64,000 nt of DNA from Pyronema omphalodes (taxonomy: Eukaryota; Ascomycota; Pezizomycetes; Pezizales; Pyronemataceae): contig JAJJXM010000055.1 in assembly GCA_024516155.1 (NCBI GenBank), positions 186,001 to 250,000 on the forward strand, in the 5' to 3' direction. The position numbers and the translations under genes are program-made. Position 1 is the first letter of the stretch. Every line of letters starts with the position of its first letter. The notes beneath the pieces were generated by a model, which ran no database searches, had not been told where the DNA came from, and worked only from the letters and a program-made list of their open reading frames with translations. Below, piece after piece: positions 1-11,057 of this stretch.

Positions 1-752
1 ATGTGCTAATACAACCAATAGCTTCGAGGATAAATTCCGCTACGACGAACACAACGTCCCCCGCGTCTGGAAACCCACCGATGACATTGAGGGAGCCTAC
101 GCCAAAGCTCTTAACGCTACTTTGGTGTTGATTCCCCGTGTCTCCCAGTTCACTCTTTCAACTACCTCCTCACCCCCCGACGTTGTTGGCTACATCGGTG
201 AAGCACCCGCTGCCGACGACTTTGATGAAGAGCCAGTCGATTCCACATCCTTTGAGATTTTGTCCGAGGCAAAACAGCACGATCTCACCCAGCGTTTCAA
301 GCGTATGGCGGATTCTGTATTCATTGAGGCGAAACGCTCTGCCATTGGAGGTGTTGCACAGATTCCTACTTGGATGTATGGATTACTCCTTGCACTTGGA
401 TGGAATGAAATTTGGGCGGTGGTTACTAGTCCGTTTTATTTTATGTTTTTGATTATGCTTGGTTTGGTCGGTTATGTTATTTACAGTTTGAACCTTTGGG
501 GGCCGATATATAAGGTTGGAAATGCGGCGGTGGAGCAGGGTGTGGAGGTTGGAAAGGTATGTTTTTTTCGGCTTTCATATACGAAAGTATTGATTGCTAA
601 TGATGTCACAGGAGAGACTACGTGAGTTTTTGATGCAGCAGAACGGAGGCAGAGTACCAGCGGCTTTCGCTGGAAGATTGGAGAGGGAGACTGATAACAT
701 TGCTATGGACAACCTTGATAGCAAGGGAGCCAAGAAGAGTCACGACGAGTAG
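1..752 (+). CDS. SEY1: Sey1/RHD3-family ER fusion GTPase, C-terminal part (5' truncated by window)
   Basis: Dynamin-like GTPase of the Sey1/atlastin class, which fuses endoplasmic reticulum tubules. Only the C-terminal part is present. Reading is open from base 2. Exons are 2-556 and 612-752, with intron 557-611 (GTATGT...CACAG) and stop TAG at 750-752. The visible protein holds the end of the helical-bundle domain, then two closely spaced hydrophobic segments around IPTWMYGLLLALGW and the following VTSPFYFMFLIML/GYVIYSL. These form the family's membrane hairpin. After them comes a short, charged cytosolic tail that begins EVGKERLREFL. The GTPase domain would lie upstream of the window. Family assignment rests on the hairpin plus the GNAAVEQGVEVGK-like tail. 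The final exon starts immediately after a clear acceptor, and the joined frame stays open to the stop. Confidence 0.9.
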
Positions 753-2297
753 CGGGGCGTTCGTTAGTGGTGTTGCTGAATTGAACACGTAGGAGAAAAC
801 AAGCGTTTTTTGTTAGGGTCTGTTATTAAGTACATTTTTAAATGGTTTTTTTAGAGCGGGGGAAGGGTTGGTTGGTTAGTTGGGCACAATATTATTTCGG
901 GTTTTTTTTTTAGTTTATCTTTTCTAGCATCAATTTTTTAGGGAAATGAGTTTTTCTTATTTTTAATCTTTTCTTTGTCTTTTTTTTCTTCTTCGGCAGA
1001 TTCGTAGGGTCGTAATAGGGTGGAGTGAATATTGGGTTTAATAGTGGATGCTGGGGGAAGTAAATTGAAGTCGGAGAGATACAGATAAATGGGTCTTCTA
1101 AGGATAGAAAGCATCATTCGTTTGAAAACTAGGATATAAATGCCATTTTTCGAAAGGTATCATTTTAAACAAAAAATTCGTACAGCCTGGATATGTCTGA
1201 TTTATTTTTCAACCCAGTCCGTTGGATGTTTGGAAATGAAGTTCCCCAACAGGTGTTTGTGCATAAGCCACGCAACTGACGCGCGGGAACACAGCAAGCG
1301 CAAGCGAGCGCGATACGATGCAGCCACTGCAGTATATTGAGAAACTTTTGAGATTCATCTATTTTTCTGCTCATTATGATCAGCTTCTGTTTGTTGGAAT
1401 ACATTTTTGATACTTCCAGTTGTGATGGATTGGACTATGTACTTTGATAACTCTCGCTTCACGTTCACTAATCCTCACAATATCTGCGTTTCTCCATCAT
1501 CCTCCACTTCACCACCAACAATCGCCAGCTTCATCTTGAGTTTCTTCCTCTACCGAGTATGTTAAACCCGGACTGGCCTTGCCTTACAACCATGACACAC
1601 CATCCCGATGACTATACGGATATTCCAAGTTCCGAATTCCGACTTCTCCACCGCCCGAGTCGATACCGCCTGGATGCCACACAGCACTTCTTCAACGTCG
1701 CGGTTGGCCGTACTTTCATATCCTGTGCACAATTCATCACACTGTTTCCGGTTAGTTCACAATGTAGACACCCCACACAATTCCGCCTCGCTAATCTAAT
1801 TCAGACGGTATTCGGAGCACATCGAAGCGCACGGCGAAATCTCCACGGCGTCTCGTTGGATGAATCTTTTCCCGTCCCGGTAGGTTAAACTCCGCATCGA
1901 TATCCGGAGCAGCGGGCATGTCGTTGCCGAGGTTTGAAACGTCCTCTGTTCTCCGCACCGCTCGCTTCAAGCTTCGTCGTCCCCGAAGGCGACGTTTCAG
2001 GAACAAAGTTGCACCGCGCCTAGGCCCATCGGCTATCCACTGCGGTCATCGGTTGCTAGCGCTCATCGGACATCGACATCCTCGCTATCTAGCCATTTCG
2101 GGAATTGGATGACATATCTGGTGCGGGTTCTCCACATTTCGCTAGACCAGGGCCGCTAAAAACACAAGCTTGGGAAGACAAGACAAAGACGGCGCGGGAA
2201 AAAAATCACTCCCTCCTCTCCCTTCAGCAGCAGAAGCAGCAGCAGCAAGCAGCGCAGCTCCTCCGAGTCGCAACAGCCTGCGCATGTCCAATGTCAG
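753..2297. other. Intergenic region, SEY1 3' flank and upstream of the Zn2Cys6 gene
   Basis: No convincing gene. The left third is T-rich (runs near 905-1000) and fits a 3' untranslated region. An open frame at 1559-1888 (+) has no recognisable domain and no supporting splice structure. The stretch 2190-2260 is pyrimidine-rich, then CAG/AGC-rich, and is probably leader of the downstream gene. A stop at 2157-2159 closes the frame of the following start codon. Confidence 0.5.
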
Positions 2298-4254
2298 ATG
2301 TCGGTAGTGAGAAGAGGACCCGCTTCTAGGTCAAGGATTGGTACGTCACATCATTTGTTACTTCTCATGAGCTTCTCCAGCTCTCCGAATTACCCCGACT
2401 AATTATGATTCGCACGTGCAGCATGGTAAGTCCTACGAATGAACTCCCGGTTTGTTTCCAGGATGCGCGGGATGTTGGTTAACGCTACATATATAGCAAG
2501 AGATGTAGAGACCGCCATATCAAATGTAAGGATTCCGAAGACCAAGCTATTGACACGGGCTGACTAAATCTGGGCAGGCGACCAAAAACAGCCTTGCGAC
2601 AGATGCCAAAGGGACGGGGTAGCTTGTTCCTACGGCGATCAGACCACGTTTACTGTCAAAGGTAGGTGCTACCTTGATTGGAACTATGTTATGGATATTG
2701 CTAAACGTGCGCAGAATGGAGCCCCGAAGAAGTTGGTTTACCACGTATCGAGCTGGCAGTTGGCTTCGCGGTGGTTGACGGAATAGCTAGATCAGGTAAG
2801 GACACCATTGATTAATGGAACGTAGGACATAGCCCTGACAGAAATAAGCTTCATACCAGTTTGTCAACGAAACACCCATTATCGAGGACCAGTACATTAT
2901 CACAACCGAGACGCTCTCCCCAGTGTTATCACCAACAATATTACAGCATAAACGTACTCCATCAGTAGCTCTATCCTCACCGTCACCTTCCGCACAATAC
3001 TTGCCTCTCTACCGACCTTCCAAACCTGTTACTTCTGAGCTCGATGCATTCTTTCTTGATCGATATTGCCATATCGTTGGGCCATGGTTCGACCTGCTCG
3101 ATTCCGAGCAACATTTCTCATATGTTGTACCTCACCTAGCACTATCACACCCGCTACTACTTCTATCCGGCCTGGCGTGCGCAGCTAAACAATACTACCT
3201 TACGTCGACACAACGCGGAGATACAGCCTTTGCTTACTATGATGATGCACTGCGCATGCTTACGGCTGCACTAGAAGATGTTTCACGTTCCTCATCGACC
3301 GCTGTCTTTGCTTCCTGCTTGCTGTTGGCTCATTGTGAGATGATTGATGCTAGTAACCAAGACTGGCATCTTCATCTTAGCGGTACCTATTCTCTTGTCT
3401 CTACGCAAGGCTGGAATGGTCGTAGTGGAGGGCTATCTCAAGCGTGTTTCTGGATCTACTGCCGTATGGACGTTTTGTCTTCTCTCGCAACTGCTACACC
3501 GACACGGCTAGACACATCAGTCTGGCTTCCAGGTGACGACGTACAACCTGCAGGTGGATGGACTGTAGACAGCTGGTCAAACTACGTTGTGCTTCTTCTA
3601 GCCCAAGTTCACAATTTACTCTGTCGGGTACGACGGCACCATCCTCCTTCAACTGCACTCTTCGAAGAATGGAATTCGCTGCAGGAACGTATTCTAATTC
3701 ACGAAAGACGAGCACCATGGCAATTCCAGCCACTTGCTCTGCTACAGCCAGACCTACTAAACGAAGAGAACCCTTTTTGCTCGACTCGATACGTCAGTGA
3801 TGCAGTGTGTGCAGGCGCCCAGATGTTTGATCTGACGAGGTTTCTGCTGATTCTTGCTCGGCCTGAGAATACAAGAAGTGAGCGTATGTCACGATTTGCA
3901 AGCCAGGAGGAAGTAGCCACGCGGTTTGTTGATGCGGTTATTGCTAATAGTGTCTTCAACCGTCGAGATATCAGCTGGGTTAATGCAGTGCAGCTACTAA
4001 CCTCCGCTGGTCTTGCCTTGGTTGGTTGGCCAAAGAGAAAGGCTTTACTGAGATGTCTTCTGGATATTCATGCCCGTACTGGTTGGAATACTAAAGGAAA
4101 TGTCGATAGACTATTAGATTGGTGGGGATGGACAACACCACTCCGGGAACGTGGCTTGGAATGGAGAGATGTGAATGAAGAGGTTGGGTATGTTGAGACT
4201 GTTCATGGGTGGCTTGGAAGAGTTTTTGAGTTGAATTATCAGGCGATAATATAG
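2298..4254 (+). CDS. Zn(II)2Cys6 transcription factor with Fungal_trans_2-like (ARCA-like) domain; contains a 4-nt exon
   Basis: Nuclear DNA-binding regulator. Exons: 2298-2340, 2422-2425, 2497-2525, 2578-2661, 2715-2795, 2849-4254; 548 aa. The joined N-terminus gives a perfect binuclear cluster, C16-x2-C19-x6-C26-x5-C32-x2-C35-x6-C42, in the context IACKRCRDRHIKCDQ. Ala15 and Cys16 come from a four-base exon (CATG) between two canonical introns (GTACGT...GTGCAG and GTAAGT...TATAG). Without it the first zinc ligand is lost. The rest resembles the Fungal_trans_2/ARCA-like regulators, with a segment around LDAFFLDRYCHIVGPWFDLL and the conserved HPLLLLSGLACAAKQY helix region. The start is the only ATG in the open frame after the stop at 2157-2159. 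Targets are unknown; the nearest downstream gene is a sugar transporter on the same strand, but a link is inference only. Confidence 0.85.
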
Positions 4255-6268
4255 GCATGGCCCAGAACTTTATTTTGTGGATTTGGTGAAGTTGGAACTT
4301 AGTTGGATATGTTATACCCTGAAATCTGTTTTTTTTTTTGTCGTTGGCAGCGTGGCGTTGGATTCGGAATTCAATTTCCGGTGTTCTTGTCTGTTTTTTT
4401 GTTTTTTTTTGTGGTTTATTATCTGGATTAATGGAATGAATTATGGCCCTGGTACTCGGGGAAAGTTACTCCCCCGGGCCTGGTCACATGTTACCCGTTT
4501 CGCCCCGATGAACCATTGTTTCGGGTCCAAGACTGGCAGTGAGCTCGTACATATGGTGCATACATATGGTGATTGCCTGGACATAATGAATCGAAGTTCT
4601 AGAACTTTTCTGCCTGTCTGTCTTGCGATCTTCCTGACCACCATCATCTCATCATATTGCTTCTGAAATTGCCTAGACATATGTACAAACTGCATCATCG
4701 GAAACTTTACCCTGGTTGTATATATATGGTTTTTGTGGGGAATAGGGAGGTTTGTATAGTATGTAGAGGTTGCTTTTATGTATGGGGGAAATGGAATTGG
4801 GGATGTCTTGTCTATTTCTTTTTTTTTTTTTTTTTTTGTTTTTTGGGGGGTAAGAGAACGGGGAGATTATACCGCGACTGGAGCCTTGGGGCTGGAGGAT
4901 TGCTTATCGATTCTTCTACTTTTATTTCACTTTAATTTGACTATGTATGTATGTATCTATTATTCACCCATGGCATTATAGCTATATTCATGATCGCACA
5001 ACCCCCCAGCGCTTCCTTCGAGAATCATTCATATACACATCCGTATATTTATTTCATAGCTAAAATCACGTTGCACCATATGATTATGTTGCACCATATT
5101 ATAGTGTTATGCTCGTTGTTTCAAAACTTAACTTTCAACTTCCTATGCTTTGGATTGGATACCCGGAAGGTAATTCCCCCCGTTACTCCTCGTCGCTCGT
5201 CGCTCGGTGCAATCCGATGCCTGCCTGCCTGCTATGTAATCCAGCACCAGCTAACCCAACACCAGCTAACCAAACTCCAATTAACCGTGCTAACCCAACA
5301 CCAGCTAACCCAGCAACAGCACCAGCTAACCCATCCAAGCCAAGCGCGGGAACGGAGTCGGAAGGAAGTCCACCCCGAGACCCCGTAACGTTAGCGCGAT
5401 GTAGGGGGGGTTAGCGGATGATCTTCGGCTCGGCGGTGGATGGTGGATGGTTTGTTATGGATTTTGGGTGCTGGGGTGCTGGGTGCTGGGTTATTGGGAG
5501 CTTTCCTGTCATGGGGTATTTACGGGGGAAATGCTTTTGTATACGCTATGATATTGAAGAGGTGGGATTGATGAGGTTTGTGGATAGTATGGGGTTTTCG
5601 GGTTTGTATGCACTACGTAGGGACGAATTTGGAGAATGGAGATGCTGAAGGGATAGGGATAGGGAATGGGTATCTGGGGGGTTTTTTTTTGATCTTTTTG
5701 ATTTGGATGGATTTTTTTTCTTTTGCTTCAATCCTAAGCCTGTTTGTTATAAGCTTTCTGTATAGTAACATGGACTATAGACTACCATCATATGGTGTAT
5801 AGAAGTAAACCCCAAAATTTCCATGCGCAGGAATCATACATAGTCCAGTGAACCGGTGGTCCAGTTTCCAGTGGCCATTTCTCGGTAACGAATCTCGGGG
5901 AAAGGGGTATGCATACCGGGGTAAACTGTGGAGTGTGGGGATACAGATGCGGAGTATGGGGTCCCCAGTCTTAAGTCTCAAGGCAGCTGTTTACGCGAGC
6001 TGCAGAAAACGATAGGGTGCATTATTATACATAGTACAATTTTTGTAGAAATTAGTGCCCAACCGGTAATAAACTATCGCCTTGATATCGCTTGGGGGGT
6101 GTCATGTATAAGACTGACGGTGATTCCGTGATCTTTTTTATGCACTGTACTTTTTGATAAACTTCGCTGCTTCCTGTCTTCGTCGGTGTTGGCTTTGGAA
6201 ATATACGACTTTTTTTTTACCCTTTTCTTTTTTATTTTACAAAGGGCATTTGGGATATTATTGGCAAG
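4255..6268. other. Intergenic region with low-complexity sequence
   Basis: No gene supported. It contains a T run near 4819-4839, a degenerate CCAGCTAACC minisatellite at about 5238-5332, G/T-rich stretches at 5440-5700 and a T-rich segment before the transporter start. The right end is the presumed promoter of the MFS gene. Confidence 0.5.
5238..5332. repeat. Degenerate minisatellite, unit about 15 bp (CACCAGCTAACCCAA)
   Basis: Repeated imperfect copies of the CAGCTAACCCAACAC pattern are visible, with internal variants such as CCAATTAACC and GTGCTAACCC. No coding role is seen. Confidence 0.6.
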
Positions 6269-7900
6269 ATGGGGCTTTCTTGGGGACTTACCCCGTATAC
6301 TATGACCATGGGGGGTCTGAGAGGTACAGCTCTGCAGTTAGCTGTTGCATCGATTGGTATGTTTTATTTCTTAATTCCTCAATTTTTAGCAATGTCATTG
6401 CATCAATAAATCAACCTACTGACGAAAAAAAAAACAGCCACATGTGCCTTTTGGCTATTCGGATACGACATGTCAGTAATGGGCGCATTAATCACCGAAG
6501 AATCCTTCCTTTCCGTATTCCCCGAAACCAGAAACGCAACAACCCTCGGAATCACCATTGCAGTTCTCGAACTCGGTGCTCTTATCGGTGCTCTTGCGTG
6601 TCTCGACATCGGAGATCGTCTTGGTCGTCGTATGACTGTGTTTATCGGAATGGGGTTTATGCTTGTTGGAGGTGCACTCCAGGCTTCGGCTTGGGGGTTG
6701 GGACAAATGATTGCTGGACGCATTTTATCCGGTGTTGGGCTAGGACTACAGGTTGCTACTATTCCTTCATGGCAGTCGGAATGTGCTAAGCCTACCTCTC
6801 GCGGAAAATGGGTTATGATTGAGGGAGGACTACAGACTACTGGTGTTGCTTGTGGACAGTGGGTTGGATATGGTTTCTTCTTTGTCACAGGACAACTACA
6901 GTGGAGAATGCCGGTGGCGATTCAACTTATCCCCGCCGCTATTGTCTTCTTCTTCATCATGTTCCTTCCCGAGTCTCCTAGATGGCTTATCAAGAAGGGA
7001 AAGTTCGAAGAGGGAGTTTACAACCTCTGTGCCCTCCGCGGATTACCAGAAGATGACCCAGCCCTAATCGAAGAGCGGGACGCCATCTTCGCCAGTTTCG
7101 AAGCCCAAAAATCCGAAGCCCCCTTCCAACTAAAGGAACTATTCCAGCAGGGCAACACCCAAACCTTCCGTCGTGTCTGTCTTGCATTCTTTATCCAATC
7201 CGCTCAACAGCTCTCAGGAATCAACCTGGTATCAACCTACGCAAACCAAATCCTTCGCACCTCCTTTAACCTCGACACCGGCCTCTCCCATCTCATCGCC
7301 GCCGCTGGAGGAACAGAATACGCAATCTGCTCTATCCTCTCTGTTCTCCTTATCGAAGGTCTCGGTCGTCGTCGCGCTTTCATGATCACCGCCGGTGGTA
7401 TGACCGTTTGTTTCGTCATCATATCCATTCTTCTATCCACCGGGCAACGAACCCCTCAGCTCGTAGCAGCCGGATTCCTATTTCTATTCAACACGTTCTT
7501 CGGACTAGCCTGGGTTGGAGGACCATTTTTATACTCTGCAGAAATTGCACCTCTTCGTTCCAGGGCTGCTGTAAACGGTGTTGCTTCCGCGGCGAATTGG
7601 ATCTTTTGTTTCCTGGTCGTTATGACCATTCCAACTTCTTTTGCTACGATTGGTTGGAAAACTTATATCGTCTATGCGGTGCTTAATGCTGCGTTTATGC
7701 CCATTATTTACTTCTTCTTGGTGGAGACGAAGGGTAGGTCTTTGGAGGAGTTGGATGTGATTTTTGCGGCTCCTGGTGACCCTGTTAAGAATGAGAAGAG
7801 TATGCCGAAGAATATTGATATTCATGAGGCGAGAAGAGTTCTGGGATTGAGGAATGGAAGTGATGATGAGAAGAGTATGGAGGTTGAGATGAAGGCGTAA
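6269..7900 (+). CDS. MFS sugar-porter family transporter
   Basis: Plasma-membrane major facilitator of the sugar porter family, about 516 aa, with 12 predicted helices. Exons 6269-6356 and 6438-7900; the intron (81 nt, GTATGT...AACAG) splits the codon giving SIATCAFWLFGYDMS. Family signatures are in order: a GDRLGRR loop between TM2 and TM3, the AGRILSGVGLGLQ segment, PESPRWLIKKGK after TM6, QQLSGINLVSTYANQI in TM7, a GLGRRRAF loop and VETKGRSLEELD after TM12. The start at 6269 gives the usual short N-terminus before TM1; the first downstream ATG (6470) would lose TM1. Substrate cannot be read from sequence; hexose, disaccharide or quinate-like substrates are all possible. The tail after TM12 is charged and short. 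Confidence 0.9.
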
Positions 7901-8647
7901 TGTGGAGGGGTTTAATGATGATGTAGATGATAATGTTTTTCCTTGTCTTTTTTTTTGTTGCTTTTGTTTAGCATTGTAGAGATATGGTTATTGGGGTCAA
8001 TATATTCTGGTTGATCAGATTAAATCTTCTTTTCTTCGTGTGGTTTGTAAAACTGTGAATATCTAGAGAAATTCCCTTCCTCAAGTGGGTATCAAGCAGA
8101 AACTGTTTTTCCACAACTGCCTACAACCAAGCATTTTCCAAAAACCTCCTCTCAAACTTCTCCACATAAAACCTCAAATAGAAAAAACCACATCATCTCT
8201 CCAATCCGAATTCCCCGCAACAATCAAACTACAATCCCCCAAACACAAATACAATCTATTATTGCAGTCGCAAAACGCATCCACATCCACATTCAAAGCT
8301 CAAATCTAAATTTTCCGTCATATTCTACGCCTATTCCATCAGCTCCCTGCATGGAATATACATATGCAACTAAAACATTCCCCGCTCACAAAACATACTC
8401 CACCGGGGAAACAAAAACTGATCATCTCTGATTACTTCCGGATTCAGGTAGCTGATATGATATGATATATCCCGAGGCTTTTCCCTGGATTCCTAGACCC
8501 CTAGCTTCCATTAATATGGCCTGGAAAGGATTTTCATGGATTCGGCATAAGAAAAAAGAAAAGAAAAGAAAGGTCATCTAGGCCAGGAACTCGGAAATGC
8601 TGGATTAGCTTGATACATATCCACAAATATCCCACTATATTCGTTTC

Positions 8648-8674
8648 TGTATGTATGTATGTATGTATGTATGT
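8648..8674. repeat. (GTAT)n microsatellite
   Basis: About six uninterrupted GTAT units are visible, followed by GTACC. Confidence 0.85.
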
Positions 8675-9204
8675 ACCATCATACACGCGAGAAAATACGA
8701 TGCCCAGCTGCATGTCCAGGGTACGTAGAATGATATCCTTGGATAAACCACGTTTTTTTTTTTTTGATACATACGTACATAAGTACATACTTTCCTACCG
8801 GATATAGAAATATTCCAGAACAATTTTTTCTATGAAGATCTTTATCGTAACTCTGTTGATTGTTTTTTTCGTTTCGGAGATTGTACATATATGCAAACCC
8901 AGACTTGAATATCTCGAAGGGATTAGAAGGGATTAGGGTATAGGGTTTAGTCGGCAGCGGGCACCGGGCAGCCAGCTCGGTTACGCTCAGCTTAGCATAA
9001 CTTAACCCTCCCCACATTCCCTTCTCCCGAAAGTCCAGCATCGCGGGGAAATTGTGGAGAAATCGTTATGTATGAAGCTTGAATTTTATGGGCGCCTTGG
9101 TAAAGACTCTCTCAGCTGAAGTTCAGTTTCCTTTTTCAGCACCACACTGTACCGGCTGAGCCGTTAGTTTCCCCGGGTGGTGAGGGTTAGGGTTTGGGGG
9201 TTTT

Positions 9205-9300
9205 ACTGTTGCTGGGTTGCTGTGTTGCTGGGACTTGCTGGGACTTGCTGGGGTTTGCCGGGGGCCTTGCTGGGCATGGCGGGGCTTTGCCGGGCTTTGC
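9205..9300. repeat. Degenerate TTGCTGGG / TTTGCCGGG repeat
   Basis: Several imperfect copies of a 9-11 bp motif (TTGCTGGGA, TTTGCCGGG, TTGCTGGGC) are arranged head to tail. Confidence 0.55.
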
Positions 9301-9630
9301 GAAAGACGGAAACTAGCAGGGGTAGCTAGCGATGTTCATCAGGATGGTAGGGAGCTCCGTGTCGCACGACCGCAGATGCGACCCCGCTGATGAACCGATG
9401 ACATACGGAGCATTGTCGCCTGGGCCACGAGTTTGAGAGAAACAATTCCGGGGGATATTCCTTCCGTGAACGCGTCCGGAGATTGAAGCTCCGCGCGCGA
9501 TGCTGGAAGTTTTGGTGCCGAGAGTTGTTGAAATATATATTCAAGAGCCTACGGTCTGACTGTGGAGGTTTTCTTTCAGTAACTTACGAAGAGGTGAATC
9601 TACGGAGCTGACGGAACGGAATTATACACA

Positions 9631-11057
9631 ATGGTTAATCAGTGGAATGGAAAGCCTTTGAGCATCAAGGTCCTTGGTACCAATGCTGGTATGAGCTCTC
9701 TACTCCTTCGATATTGATGAGCAATAGCTAACAGAAGTGTTGATAGGTACCTCTATGGACGGTCTTGATATTGCCCATATGCACTTTACTCAGGAACACC
9801 CCGAGGCCGTCCTCAAGATGGAGCTTCTCCACGCCGGAGAGGTTGCTTTCGACGGAGCTCTCAAGAGTACGTCTATCTACATTCTACCGCAGCAAGAACC
9901 CCATCTAGAACCCCGCTGACTGAAGAACAGAGCGTGTCATGAACCTCATCAAGACCAACAAGACCTCCCCCGAGGAGATTTCCATCGTCAACATCCAGCT
10001 CGGAGAGTTCGCCGCCGACGCCGTTATTACCTTCGCCAAAGAGCAGGGCTTCAACCTTCAAGAGGAGGTCGACATCATTGCCGGACAAGGACAGACCATC
10101 TGGCACTTACCCCTCCCCGAGATGTTCGAAGGAGACCAAGTCCGCGCTCACTTGGACATGGGAGAGATTGCCATGATTGCCGCTAAAACCGGAATCACCG
10201 CTCTCTCAGCATTCCGTGTTTCTGACATGGCACTCGGACGTCAAGGATGTCCTCTCTTCGTTGCCTGGGACTCTCTTTGCGCCACCCACCCCACCATGAA
10301 CCGCGCCGTCCAGAACATCGGAGGAATCGCAAACATCACTATGCTCCCCGCTGGTGACAAGAAGAAGGGATACGACTTCGACACTGGTCCAGGAAACGTC
10401 TTTATCGATGGAGCTATGCGTTTCTTCACCGAGGGAAAGATGCAGTATGACCGTGATGGTCTCTGGGGTGCCAAGGGAAAGGTTGACCAGGCTGTTGTCG
10501 ACGAGATGCTAGCCGGTCCTTACTTCGTCCATGATATCCCCAAGACCACTGGACGCGAGACCTTCGGTGATACCTGGGCTGAGGATATCTGCAAGTCCAT
10601 GCTTGCAAAGGGTGCCACCCCCGAGGACTGTGTTGCCACCATCACCCGTATCACTGCCAAGTCATTGGCGGATGGATACGAGCGCTGGGGACCCGAGGGA
10701 GGAATCGCAGAGATTTATCTCGGAGGAGGAGGATCTTACAACCCCAACATCATCAACTACCTCCGTGAGCGCTTCCCCAACACTAAGATTGACTTCCTTG
10801 ACAAGATTGGTATTCCCACTGGATCTCGTGAGGCTATGTCTTTCGGTTTCAAGGGTCTTGAATGCATTGTCGGACGCTCTTTGATTGTTCCTACCCATGT
10901 CGAGTCTGACAGGGCTGGTATCATCGGACAGATTCAACCTGGTTCGGGTGTTCAGTACCATAAGCTCATGAAGCACGTTCAGGACTTCTGGGGTGATTAC
11001 CCTATTGAGAAGCGTATGAACCCAGTTCTTGAGATGGAGGTTGTTGGACGTAAGTAA
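9631..11057 (+). CDS. Anhydro-N-acetylmuramic acid kinase (AnmK/UPF0075) homologue
   Basis: Cytosolic sugar kinase of the ASKHA fold. In bacteria, AnmK cleaves and phosphorylates 1,6-anhydro-MurNAc during cell-wall recycling. Exons 9631-9688, 9747-9866, 9931-11057; 434 aa. The diagnostic phosphate-binding start GTNAGTSMDGLD lies at residues 16-27 and is split by intron 1 inside the glycine codon before TSMDG. Further family motifs are DIIAGQGQTIWHLP, an RVSDMALGRQGCPL segment, QNIGGIANIT, DFDTGPGNVFID and AEIYLGGGGSYNPNI followed by GSREAMSFGF. Length is somewhat above bacterial AnmK. Fungi lack peptidoglycan, so the substrate here is unknown; scavenging of bacterial wall fragments or a different anhydro-sugar is inference. 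The family has members in other ascomycetes. Codon use is biased, with many GGA glycines, suggesting good expression. Confidence 0.9.

Larger units (their letters stand above)
7901..9630. other. Intergenic region with microsatellite and G/T-rich repeats
   Basis: No gene supported. It holds a (GTAT)n tract at 8648-8674, a T run at 8753-8765 and degenerate TTGCTGGGACTTGC-type repeats at about 9205-9300. The sequence from 9600 to 9630 is the immediate leader of the next gene. Confidence 0.5.

Noticed and set aside
1559..1888. 109-codon open frame upstream of the Zn2Cys6 gene
   Set aside because: No domain, no supporting exons and no homology I can recognise.
2462..2496. Alternative to the microexon: 16-nt exon 2462-2477 plus a 19-nt intron
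   Set aside because: It would also keep frame and supply cysteines, but a 19-nt intron is too short to splice and the spacing of the zinc cluster would be wrong.
8926..9200. Telomere-like TTAGGG/GGGATTAG words
   Set aside because: Only isolated, irregular occurrences inside ordinary G/T-rich DNA; not an array.
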